Shown: one piece after another, positions 23,394-31,697 of the stretch
Layout of the letters: every line of letters begins with the position of its first letter
Numbering within the stretch: the first letter of the stretch is position 1
The notes under the pieces: generated by a model
Databases searched by the model: none
Told to the model about the DNA's origin: nothing
What the model saw: only the letters and a program-made list of their open reading frames with translations
Source of the DNA: an uncultured Muribaculaceae bacterium
GTDB lineage: Bacteria; Bacteroidota; Bacteroidia; Bacteroidales; Muribaculaceae
Assembly: GCA_934636465.1 (NCBI GenBank)
Contig: CAKUAR010000017.1
Coordinates: forward strand, 1 to 46,161
Direction of reading: 5' to 3'
DNA: 46,161 nt
Made by a program: the position numbers and the translations under genes

Positions 23394-25676
23394 TCAGCGA
23401 ACAATCACTTTTTTGCTCCGCGAATTGCCTCTCACGATATATATCCCGGCTGGCACACTGACGTCGGTTGTGGTCTTGGCAACCAAAGTGCCAGTGAGTG
23501 TGTAGATGGCCACAGGCTTTTCGGTCTTGACGATGATTGCGCCTTGTGTGCCGAACACGTTGAGGTCGGCTTTGTCGGTAGATGGCTTGTCAACTGCGCC
23601 AATCACATTCTGGAAAATCAAATCCCAGCTTGCAATGCCGATGGTTGACTTGTAGGGGTCGAACACAGAGTTTTCTTTCTCTGTTCCGGCTGCTTGCCAA
23701 ACATACCACACCGGTTTTGGCTCACCCGGGTGGTCGGCGTCGTCGGGGTAGTAGCGCAAACCTATGCGGAGACCGCCTTCCTCGCGGTTGTCTTGCCAGT
23801 TGTGCCACTGCATGGCGTCGATGCCCTTGAGCTTAGCCACCTTTTTCCATGCCCAGCACGCGCCGGCAGCTTGGAGTCGGAGGTTTTTTGCGCTATATGA
23901 CGGAGAGTTGGTGCCTTGTTCAGCGAGGAAGAGCACACGCTTCTCAGTGCCTTTGTATTTGTTGGCAGGGTTCAAAGTCCAGTCGCTAATCACCTCAAGG
24001 TTTTTGAAAGTGATGTAGCCGGTTTGCTCAATGTCGTAGGTGGAGTGAGTGTCATTTTTCCAGAATTCTGGTTTGGTCAAGTCTTCTGGGTATGGGTGAT
24101 AGGCCAGACCCCAGCGGAAGTCGCCTTCGCGCGACGAATACATGTTGATGATGTCGAGCATCTTCTTTGTGGTGTAGCTGCTGCTGCCCGAAACTGCCGT
24201 CCATGAGTGGGTGAACGAAGCCAGAACCGATGCGTTTTGGTCGTATTGGCGCACAATGTTGGAAACAAGGCGCATCGACTTCACATAGGTGTCAACATAG
24301 CGCTGTATTGGCTGGTCGCCCATGTTGGTCCAGTAGTCGCCCTGGTCAACCTCGTTGTGGAGAATCCAGTGGTGGATACGGCCGTTTTTGGTGCGGCTGT
24401 AGCGGTTGGCAAGGAACTCGATAGTGGCAGCGTAGGCCTCAACACCGTCGATAGTGCGGAAGTTAGGCATGGTGTAGGGACCTGAGGTGTATTCGGGGTG
24501 ACGCATGTAGCCAGTGTATTTTGCGTCGCCTCCACTTGGAGTGACAAGCAGAATCACAGAAACCAGGGCATTGTTTGTTTGGCAATATTTGAATGTCTGG
24601 TCGAGCGATTGAATGGTGCTGCGGTTCATATAGTAGGTTTTGCCACCATAAGAGTATTTCAGATATGAGTTGTTGGGTGTGACTGACACAAGGCTATTGA
24701 GGAGTAAGTTGACAGTCACGCTGCCAATGCCCAGCCGGCTAAGGTCTTCTTTGTTTGCACCCATGTAGAAGCCACCAAGGCCTTTCTTGGTGGTCAGCAC
24801 TCCAGGTTCTGGAGAGTTGATTGGCGTCACCTCATCGGCATAGCGTGCGCTTGACACGAGTGAGTCTTTGCCGTTGGTGCAGTCAACTATGGCCCACTTT
24901 GAGAGCAGACGGTCATATTTTGTGTAGGAGCCGTGCTTGCAGTAGCGTGGCAGGGTGATAGTGAAATCCTTGTCGGTGATGTCGGCGCGATACTCAAAAT
25001 TAGTTTCCTCGGTCACGTCGATGTAAGGCGGCACTTCAACCAAGGCATATTTGCGACCCTCTTTCTCGCAAGTGCCTGATATGGTCACATTGTCGGCCAG
25101 CACGGTCACTGAATTGACTTGCGAGTTGTACTTGCGCTTTGTGTAGGTGTTGAGGTGGCGTGCTATGAGGCTTTTCTGGGCTGAAGTGAGCGACATGTCC
25201 TCCACGTTGATGTAGAGGTTGCGCAGCTGAACTGTGACGCCCTCTTTATTGCCGAGGTCGATGCGCAGATAGTTGCCGGCATGAGTCCAGTCGAAATTCT
25301 CTTTTGCTTCTTTGAGACTGATGCAGACTTTGGTCCACACATCAGTTTTCTTGATGAGGTCGGGGAAGTGTTGTGAGCGGTCCTCGCTTATAGGCTCGCA
25401 GTAGAAGAGCTGGAAGTCGTCGAGGTCTTGGCTTGCCTTGTATTCAAACGTGAGCGAGTCGGCGCTCTCGTCTAACTCGGCAGGCAGCGCACTTGTGAAG
25501 AAATAAGGGTCAGTGCCAGTGGTGACTATAGTGTAGTCGCCAGTGTTGGCATCTTGTGTGACTGTGGCCATGTTGATTGCCCTGGTTTTGTCAATGGTCA
25601 GACCCACAGCGTGAGCTGGAATTGACAATGCCAAGAAGCACAGCAGAATTAAAAAATGAGTAGTTTTTTTTAACAT
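23394..25676 (-). CDS. Secreted DUF5722-like glycoside hydrolase
   Basis: This 760-residue secreted protein starts with a signal peptide (HFLILLCFLALSIPAHA). An N-terminal beta-sandwich (about 25-160: LTFEYKASQDLDDFQLFY) resembles a carbohydrate-binding module. A barrel domain (about 290-650) carries GLGGFYMGANKEDLSRLGI, HHWILHNEVDQGDYW and LFLAEQGTNS; the Glu in HNEVD and the Glu in AEQG lie where clan GH-A enzymes hold acid/base and nucleophile. The layout resembles DUF5722 proteins. The C-terminus has the sorting-type pattern (VAIYTLTGTLVAKT ... GIYIVRGN ... KVIVR). It is next to the GH71/99-like pair but has its own promoter and terminator. Substrate is unknown. Confidence 0.72.
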   Translation of the reverse strand: MLKKTTHFLILLCFLALSIPAHAVGLTIDKTRAINMATVTQDANTGDYTIVTTGTDPYFFTSALPAELDESADSLTFEYKASQDLDDFQLFYCEPISEDRSQHFPDLIKKTDVWTKVCISLKEAKENFDWTHAGNYLRIDLGNKEGVTVQLRNLYINVEDMSLTSAQKSLIARHLNTYTKRKYNSQVNSVTVLADNVTISGTCEKEGRKYALVEVPPYIDVTEETNFEYRADITDKDFTITLPRYCKHGSYTKYDRLLSKWAIVDCTNGKDSLVSSARYADEVTPINSPEPGVLTTKKGLGGFYMGANKEDLSRLGIGSVTVNLLLNSLVSVTPNNSYLKYSYGGKTYYMNRSTIQSLDQTFKYCQTNNALVSVILLVTPSGGDAKYTGYMRHPEYTSGPYTMPNFRTIDGVEAYAATIEFLANRYSRTKNGRIHHWILHNEVDQGDYWTNMGDQPIQRYVDTYVKSMRLVSNIVRQYDQNASVLASFTHSWTAVSGSSSYTTKKMLDIINMYSSREGDFRWGLAYHPYPEDLTKPEFWKNDTHSTYDIEQTGYITFKNLEVISDWTLNPANKYKGTEKRVLFLAEQGTNSPSYSAKNLRLQAAGACWAWKKVAKLKGIDAMQWHNWQDNREEGGLRIGLRYYPDDADHPGEPKPVWYVWQAAGTEKENSVFDPYKSTIGIASWDLIFQNVIGAVDKPSTDKADLNVFGTQGAIIVKTEKPVAIYTLTGTLVAKTTTDVSVPAGIYIVRGNSRSKKVIVR

Positions 25677-25712
25677 TGTTGAGATTTATATTAGTGTCAT
25701 TATAATTACTTA

Positions 25713-25720
25713 CAAATATA
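25713..25720 (-). promoter_or_regulatory. -7 promoter box of the DUF5722-like gene
   Basis: On the minus strand TATATTTG matches TAnnTTTG, 36 nt before the ATG at 25676. Confidence 0.55.
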
Positions 25721-25777
25721 GCTGAAATTTTAGAAATATGGGCATTGGCGTGGCATTATGCACGCTAAGAAACAAGT

Positions 25778-25813
25778 GCCGGCGGTCTTTTTTTGTGCTG
25801 AAAGACCGCCGGC
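25778..25813 (-). terminator. Terminator-like hairpin after fcl
   Basis: GCCGGCGGTCTTT (25778-25790) and its exact complement (25801-25813) form a 13-bp stem with a 10-nt loop. The T-run after it on the minus strand is imperfect (CACTTGTTTCTT), so efficiency is uncertain. Confidence 0.6.
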
Positions 25814-25827
25814 TGATGCAATATGCT

Positions 25828-25845
25828 GCGGCATTGCAATGCCGC
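25828..25845. repeat. 18-bp palindrome GCGGCATTGCAATGCCGC
   Basis: A perfect palindrome 8 nt after the fcl stop. Its arms GCGGCAT/ATGCCGC recur in the hairpin at 34995-35020 after the alpha-2-macroglobulin gene. Confidence 0.75.
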
Positions 25846-25853
25846 TAATGAAA

Positions 25854-27017
25854 TCAGTGAGTGAGATACCACTTGTAGAGGGCTGGAACGCCGTCTTCAA
25901 GCTCCATGCTGTGATGCCAGCCGAGTTTGTGCAGCTTCGACACGTCGATGAGCTTGCGCGGAGTGCCGTCAGGCTTCGATGGGTCGAAGTTGATGGTGCC
26001 GTCAAATCCCACGGCTTTGGCTGCCAGCTGCGACAGCTCGCGAATGGTCAGCTCCTTGCCAGTGCCCACGTTGATGTGGCAGTTGCGTATTTCGCCAAGT
26101 TGCGGCAATGCGCCGCCACGGCCTGTGGAGGTGTTGCGGTCGATGCGTCCGCCGGTGGTTGCGCCGTAGAATACTGATGAGTATTTCTCTATGTCAATTA
26201 TGTCTTTGAAATCCACATTGAGCAGTACGTGCACGCTGGCATCGGCCATGTCCTCGCTCCACAAAAACTCGCGCAGAGGCGTGCCAGTGCCCCACAGGTT
26301 CACTTCATTGTCGGCAATGCCAAACGAAGCCAGCACGTTGAGTATATCGGCTTGTGAGGCGTTGCCGTCAATGCCCTTGACGGGGCGTTTGGCCATGTCG
26401 GCGCGTATGGCGTCCCAGTCGGCTTGGTGAATGAGCTTGGCAAGGTGAATCTTGCGAATCATGGCCGGCAGCACATGGCTGTTTTCGAGGTGGAAATTGT
26501 CGTTTGGGCCATAGAGGTTAGTGGGCATTACGGCAATGTAGTTGGTGCCATATTGCAGGTTGTAGCTCTCGCACATTTTCAAGCCGGCTATTTTGGCTAT
26601 GGCATACTCCTCGTTGGTGTATTCGAGCGGCGAGGTGAGCAGGGCGTCTTCTTTCATGGGCTGCGGCGCATTTTTGGGGTAGATGCACGTGGAGCCAAGG
26701 AAGAGTAGCTTTTTCACTCCGTGGGTATAGCTCTCGCTAATCACATTGCACTGCATTTTCATATTTTGCATGATGAAGTCGGCGCGATAGAGCGAGTTGG
26801 CCATGATTCCGCCCACATAGGCGGCTGCCAGAACCACGGCATCGGGTTTCTCTGTGTCGAAAAACTGGCGGACTGCCACCTGGTCGGTGAGGTCGAGTTG
26901 GGCGTGGGTGCGACCCACGAGGTTGTTGTAGCCTTTAGATTTCAGATTGTTCCAAATGGCAGAGCCTACCAGCCCGTGGTGTCCTGCCACATAGATTTTT
27001 GAATTTTTATCAAGCAT
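25854..27017 (-). CDS. fcl: GDP-L-fucose synthase
   Basis: It epimerises and reduces GDP-4-keto-6-deoxy-D-mannose to GDP-L-fucose with NADPH. The 387-residue protein of the short-chain dehydrogenase type has the nucleotide-binding motif VAGHHGLVGSAIW near the N-terminus, LFLGSTCIYPKNAPQPM (catalytic Ser and neighbours), and the catalytic Tyr and Lys in YAIAKIAGLKMCESYN. TNLYGPNDNFHLENSHVLPA is also diagnostic. It is somewhat longer than the about 320-residue E. coli enzyme because of an insertion around residues 195-300, as in other Bacteroidetes. It follows gmd after 23 nt on the same strand, so the two enzymes form one operon making GDP-fucose from GDP-mannose. Confidence 0.95.
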   Translation of the reverse strand: MLDKNSKIYVAGHHGLVGSAIWNNLKSKGYNNLVGRTHAQLDLTDQVAVRQFFDTEKPDAVVLAAAYVGGIMANSLYRADFIMQNMKMQCNVISESYTHGVKKLLFLGSTCIYPKNAPQPMKEDALLTSPLEYTNEEYAIAKIAGLKMCESYNLQYGTNYIAVMPTNLYGPNDNFHLENSHVLPAMIRKIHLAKLIHQADWDAIRADMAKRPVKGIDGNASQADILNVLASFGIADNEVNLWGTGTPLREFLWSEDMADASVHVLLNVDFKDIIDIEKYSSVFYGATTGGRIDRNTSTGRGGALPQLGEIRNCHINVGTGKELTIRELSQLAAKAVGFDGTINFDPSKPDGTPRKLIDVSKLHKLGWHHSMELEDGVPALYKWYLTH

Positions 27018-27040
27018 AACCTTAAAATGTGTGTGTGATT

Positions 27041-28141
27041 TTACTTTACGATGCCTTTTTCGAGATATTCCTCAAGGTTGGTGCGCACTTGTTCGCCGGC
27101 ACGCTCCATGGCCACTTGCTCCATGTCGTGGTCAACCATGATTTTCACGAGTTTCTCAAAAGGCGTTTTGCTTGGATTCCAGCCAAGCTCGGCACGGGCC
27201 TTGGTGGGGTCGCCCCACAGGTTCACCACGTCGGTTGGGCGATAGAAGTCTGGCGACACTTCCACGAGCACTTTGCCCGTGCTCTTGTCGATGCCTTTCT
27301 CGTTAATGCCCTCGCCTTGCCACTCAAGCTCTATGCCCACATAGTGAAAAGCAAGGGTGCAGAATTCTCTCACGGAGTGCTGCACACCGGTGGCAATCAC
27401 GAAATCTTCGGGGGTGTGGTGCTGCAAAATGAGCCACATGCACTCCACATAGTCGCGTGCATAGCCCCAGTCGCGGAGCGACGACAGGTTGCCGAGCAGC
27501 AGTTTTTGCTGCTTGCCCTGCTTGATGCGTGCGGCGGCGAGGGTGATTTTGCGTGTCACGAAGGTCTCGCCACGGCGCTCGCTCTCGTGGTTGAACAAAA
27601 TGCCGGAGCAGCAAAACATGTTGTAGGCGTCGCGGTACTCGCGCACTATCCAGTAGCCGTAGAGCTTTGCCACGGCATAAGGGCTATAGGGGTGAAAAGG
27701 CGTGTTCTCGTTTTGCGGCACTTCTTCCACCTTGCCATAAAGCTCAGAGGTAGAGGCCTGATAGATGCGGCAAGTGTTGGTCAAGCCGCATTGGCGCACG
27801 GCTTCGAGCACGCGTAGCACGCCGGTGGCGTCAACGTCGGCGGTGAACTCCGGCGAGTCGAAGCTGACTTGCACGTGGCTTTGCGCCGCGAGGTTATACA
27901 CCTCGTCGGGCTTCACGCGGTTCATCACCTGAATGAGGCTGGTGGAGTCGGAGAGGTCGGCATAGTGCAGGTGAAAGTCGGGGAGACCCTCAAGGTGGGC
28001 TATGCGTGCCCTGAAATCGGTGGAAGAGCGGCGTATGGTGCCATGCACATCATAGCCTTTTGACAGGAGCAACTCGGCCAAATAGGAACCGTCCTGACCG
28101 GTGATGCCGGTGATGAGAGCAGTTTTTTTATTGTTGTTCAT
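27041..28141 (-). CDS. gmd: GDP-mannose 4,6-dehydratase
   Basis: It converts GDP-D-mannose to GDP-4-keto-6-deoxy-D-mannose, the first step to GDP-L-fucose. The 366-residue protein has the Rossmann motif [15 protein letters not shown] (12-26), [20 protein letters not shown], the STSELYGKV active-site segment and the catalytic Y-x3-K in [13 protein letters not shown], followed by [17 protein letters not shown], all diagnostic of GMD. It is the first gene of the gmd-fcl operon with a -7 box at 28167-28174. In gut Bacteroidales GDP-fucose serves capsule and glycoprotein fucosylation. Confidence 0.96.
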   Translation of the reverse strand: MNNNKKTALITGITGQDGSYLAELLLSKGYDVHGTIRRSSTDFRARIAHLEGLPDFHLHYADLSDSTSLIQVMNRVKPDEVYNLAAQSHVQVSFDSPEFTADVDATGVLRVLEAVRQCGLTNTCRIYQASTSELYGKVEEVPQNENTPFHPYSPYAVAKLYGYWIVREYRDAYNMFCCSGILFNHESERRGETFVTRKITLAAARIKQGKQQKLLLGNLSSLRDWGYARDYVECMWLILQHHTPEDFVIATGVQHSVREFCTLAFHYVGIELEWQGEGINEKGIDKSTGKVLVEVSPDFYRPTDVVNLWGDPTKARAELGWNPSKTPFEKLVKIMVDHDMEQVAMERAGEQVRTNLEEYLEKGIVK

Positions 28142-28166
28142 CTTGTAATCGTTAAATAATTAAGTG

Positions 28167-28174
28167 CAAAGTTA
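28167..28174 (-). promoter_or_regulatory. -7 promoter box of the gmd-fcl operon
   Basis: On the minus strand TAACTTTG matches TAnnTTTG, 25 nt before the gmd ATG; no clear -33 box. Confidence 0.55.
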
Positions 28175-28225
28175 CTATTTTTTGTGGTTAGGTCGATGGC
28201 TTGCAGTGAAGTAATTGGCGTGCCG

Positions 28226-29311
28226 TCATTTCAAGGGCTGACCTATGAGCACAAATGCCAGCGGCTTGCTGAGCTTGATGACGCGCAGCACGAGCAGAGT
28301 GACGGCAACAATGCAAAATGCCACGCCGGCCGCAACCACGAGCAGCGGCACGTTGGCAAGCCCAAGCTGCTGCATTGGCTCTTGCAGTGCCGTGAGGGGA
28401 AACAGAAAGAAGTAGTGGCACAGATATATACCGAGGCTTTCATGCCCCAGATAGTTGAAATAACGCGCCACGACCGACGGCTTGCCGCTCTGGTGATACT
28501 CGGCGTTGCTCCACGGCTCCACGAGGGCAATGGCTATGATGATTAGCGCAAACTGCATTATGGGGCGCGTGGCAAACACGCACATGCGTGGCAACCAAGG
28601 CAAGTCCCATGGATAGACCACGGAATACCAGAATGAGCCAAAAACGATGATGGCAGCCGTGAGCCACCACTGATTGTGGCACATGCGCTGGAATGTGTCT
28701 TTGTGCTTGCGTGTGAACACTCCTATCATGAATATGGGGAAGAACTGTGCCAGCAGCCCAAATCCGGCGGGGTCGAAATTGGCGTCTTCGTCGGCAAAGT
28801 TGACCGCCAGCGCCACGAGCACGGCATACACGAGCAGCGTGACCACGGCTTGCAGCCAGAACTTGCGTAGGCGCGACAGCACCGCACTTAGCGGATAGTA
28901 GATGATGAACATCTCAAACAGGCAAAGTGTGAACCAGTAGCCGTCTTTCCAGTAGGCGCGGTATAGGTCGGGCAAGTTGTCGCTCAGCGGCGAGAGCAGG
29001 TGGCTGTGCGGAAAATAGAGCACCCATAGGGCCGACATGGCAAAAAACGGTATCATCAGCTGACAAAAGCGTTTTTTGATGTTGGGCGTGGCAAATGTGC
29101 TGTCGGCGGTACACTTGTATGTGAGATAGCCGCTGATGAAGAAAAATATGGGCATGTGGGTCTCGGCAATGAGCTTGAAGAGAAATGCCGCATCGATTTT
29201 GCGTATGCACATGGTGAGCACATGTCCCATCACCACAAGGAATATGGCGATGCCTTTGAGTAGGTCGAAATATTCGATGCGGTGGTTGGCAATAGGTGTT
29301 GTTTGTTGCAT
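28226..29311 (-). CDS. Membrane acyltransferase, family 3
   Basis: This 361-residue integral membrane protein has about ten hydrophobic segments. The N-terminal RIEYFDLLKGIAIFLVVMGHVL is the family 3 acyltransferase signature (R, D, KGIAI and the conserved His), and GYLTYK with PIFFFISGY follow. Such enzymes O-acetylate or succinylate sugars of lipopolysaccharide, capsule or exopolysaccharide at the inner membrane. It sits just upstream of gmd-fcl on the same strand (84 nt apart), so a role in decorating a fucosylated glycan is plausible but inferred. Confidence 0.88.
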   Translation of the reverse strand: MQQTTPIANHRIEYFDLLKGIAIFLVVMGHVLTMCIRKIDAAFLFKLIAETHMPIFFFISGYLTYKCTADSTFATPNIKKRFCQLMIPFFAMSALWVLYFPHSHLLSPLSDNLPDLYRAYWKDGYWFTLCLFEMFIIYYPLSAVLSRLRKFWLQAVVTLLVYAVLVALAVNFADEDANFDPAGFGLLAQFFPIFMIGVFTRKHKDTFQRMCHNQWWLTAAIIVFGSFWYSVVYPWDLPWLPRMCVFATRPIMQFALIIIAIALVEPWSNAEYHQSGKPSVVARYFNYLGHESLGIYLCHYFFLFPLTALQEPMQQLGLANVPLLVVAAGVAFCIVAVTLLVLRVIKLSKPLAFVLIGQPLK

Positions 29312-29347
29312 TTAGCTGTTTATAGTTTTATTAGTCGTAATGAAAAA

Positions 29348-29355
29348 CAAAAATA
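29348..29355 (-). promoter_or_regulatory. -7 promoter box of the acyltransferase gene
   Basis: On the minus strand TATTTTTG matches TAnnTTTG, 36 nt before the ATG at 29311. Confidence 0.5.
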
Positions 29356-29374
29356 CATAAATTTGTGTAATTTG

Positions 29375-29611
29375 CTATGAAAATTCTTGCTTGTTGACTC
29401 TACAGATGATTTTTCTTGCGATTCCGTCTTGCAGATATGCAAATATTTGCGACCTTTGCTCTGAGGTTAGTTGTTTGTACATAAGCAACACAAAATTAAT
29501 TAATCTTGGGGAGACTTCGGTCTCTTTTTTTGTATTGCTTGATTGACTGACGTTGTACACTCTTTGGGGCTGCGCGCCCCAGCCGTTAGGCAAACCTGCG
29601 GTGTTTTTCAT
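29375..29611 (-). CDS. Small protein of unknown function (78 aa)
   Basis: The ATG at 29611 gives MKNTAGLPNGWGAQPQRVYN, then a polar stretch (SQSSNTKKETE) and a helical half (VSPRLINFVLLMYKQLTSEQRSQIF). There is no signal peptide or membrane segment. The frame is open to 29671, but a promoter-like pair at 29626-29656 overlaps that extension, so the shorter start is used. No family is recognised. Base composition fits the surrounding chromosome and not the kinase block to its right. Confidence 0.55.
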   Translation of the reverse strand: MKNTAGLPNGWGAQPQRVYNVSQSSNTKKETEVSPRLINFVLLMYKQLTSEQRSQIFAYLQDGIARKIICRVNKQEFS

Positions 29612-29625
29612 ATTATTTTCACCCG

Positions 29626-29656
29626 CAAATTTTGCACTTCCATTTTGAATGTACAA
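29626..29656 (-). promoter_or_regulatory. Candidate promoter of the 78-aa protein gene
   Basis: On the minus strand TTG (29654-29656), a 20-nt spacer and AAAATTTG (29626-29633) match the consensus apart from the first T of the -7 box. Confidence 0.45.
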
Positions 29657-29663
29657 GAAAAAA

Positions 29664-31688
29664 TCACGCAAAAGTGGAATTCACAAGGTCGGGTGCCATA
29701 TATGGGAATGTGCCGCCAAACGATTTGTCGTCTGTCGTTGTAGAGATGTTGAAGTCTATCAACTTATATACCTGACGTTGATGCCACATGATATTGCTTG
29801 GCTTGATGTCCCTGTGGTACACTGGCGGATTTTGCTCCTGCATATACACCAACGCATCCAATATCTGCGAGGCCATTTTATAAACCTCATCTACGGGGAG
29901 ACGAAGGTCACCTTTGATGTAGTCTTGCAGATTGTCACCTTCAAGGAGTTCCATCAAAGTGTAAAACAATCCTTGCTGTGTGCGGTCATTGAATTTGAAC
30001 TCAACGATATTTGGGTGATGTAGTGATTTTAATGCTTCAAACTCATTGATGGCATTGTCCACAGAGGCATCACGCTCGAATATCTTGATGGCAAGGAATT
30101 GTTTCTGCATATCGTGCCATACTTTGAATACTCGTCCAAAGCCACCACGTCCAAGCACCTCATGAAGGGTCATAGAGGGTGACACCTTTACTCCAGGTTT
30201 CATGTCCTTCAAATAGGCAATCTTGTTTGAACCGTTGCCTTGGGTTTGGTGAATCGTGGCAATGGTCTCCTTTTCCTCGTCAGCTATTGCATTGTTGATG
30301 AAGTCTATCATCTCGGTGGCATCTTGCCAACGGTGTTCAGGGTCAACAACGATGGTGTTCTTTATCACCTCGTCCATCCATGCTGGGAGATCCTTTGACA
30401 CCTTGCTTGGCAACAGGTCTTCTGCCAATACACCACCAAGGGCGGTGGTGAATGTCAGCACATTGTCAAAGGGCAGTTTACCAGTCATCAACTCGTAGAA
30501 GATGATTCCCAAAGCGTAGATGTCGCTTCCTGAATTAACGTCTCCGTCCAACAGTTCGGGAGCAGTGTAAGGTGAATTGATGTCTGCCTTTTGGTTAATC
30601 GTGAAATTCAAGTCTGAATGTTCCACAAACCATGCCATTCGGAAATTAGCTAAGGCTGCCTTGCCTCCTTCGTACACATAGATGTTTTCTGGGCGCACAT
30701 CTCTATGATATACGCTCTCTTTGTGGGCAGCCTTCAAGGCATTGGCAACATCAAGGATGATGCTGATCTTGTCTGTTTGCTTGAACGTCTTTTGGCGCAA
30801 CTTTGAACGGAGGGTGCTCTCGTCCTGATAGCGGCTTATCTCGTAATAGTAAGTCTGCTCCTCGTTCATGCGGCACTCGGTCTTGACAATATAGGGCGAA
30901 TTGCCAATCTTTTCTTGCGCCATATACGCGTTCTGTACCTGTAGCTTCAGTTTGTTCAGCTCTGTTGGACTCTTTCCTGCAAAGTCGAGGGGGTACTCTC
31001 GTATCTTATAGTGCGCTGTTGCTACGAGTTGAGGAACACAGAGATATTCCGTAAACTCCTCTGTCTCCTGCAATACCTCTTCAATATGGTAGTTGAAGAT
31101 GGAGGTTCTTTCTGCTCTTCTGTGTACAGCAGACTGACCAGTCAACAAGTCAGCCAACTGGTTCTGTACATTCGCTATCTGTCCTTCTCTTCGTCCGATG
31201 AGGTCGGGACGGGTCAAAAACTCTATCAAATCATTACCCAAGGTGAATGTTTGGTTGTAACATTCACACTGGGGATCTATGCCGAACTTAGACTGCTGGG
31301 GATTACTCAAAGTGACAGCGGTCAGTATCTGACCAAACAGCCAATCTGGATGTTGGTTCTTGATTTTACTTGCAAGAATGCGGCTTTTCAGTCCGGCAGT
31401 CTTGTGCGGATTGGCAACTTCCTGCCCGCTTCTGAACCAAGCCCAATCGTCACCTTCAAGATTTCCGCCCCAATCTTTGTTCTCTATGTGATACACTGCA
31501 TGAGGTGCCACTACGATACAGTCATATTCCCAATACTTCATCACACGGTTTTGTCCCGTTATGGCAAGATTAAGGTTAGGAATGATGATGTAGTTACTTG
31601 GCAACTTCAAGTCAAGAAAGTCCAGTAAACGCTTTTCACCAGCGTTTACCGGGCCATCGTCATGTATGGGTCTTCTTACTTGTGCCAT
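29664..31688 (-). pseudogene. NERD-domain protein with two kinase domains, 3' truncated
   Basis: The 674-residue frame starts with a NERD nuclease-related domain (about 15-125; D56, E69 and K71 fit a PD-(D/E)xK site). A first kinase-like domain (about 222-470) keeps HRD (328-330) and APEL (376-379), but DFG is replaced by NFR (348-350), so it is probably a pseudokinase. A second kinase domain (from about 505) has the glycine loop GRGGFG (513-518), K535, HRD (625-627), DFN in place of DFG (645-647) and APD (665-667), and then stops: subdomains IX-XI are missing. The last five residues come from the flanking sequence. NERD plus kinase is known from PglW of phage-defence systems. It is the third gene of an operon with 31698-33854 and 33857-34522. 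Confidence 0.8.
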
Positions 31689-31697
31689 ATGCTTATC

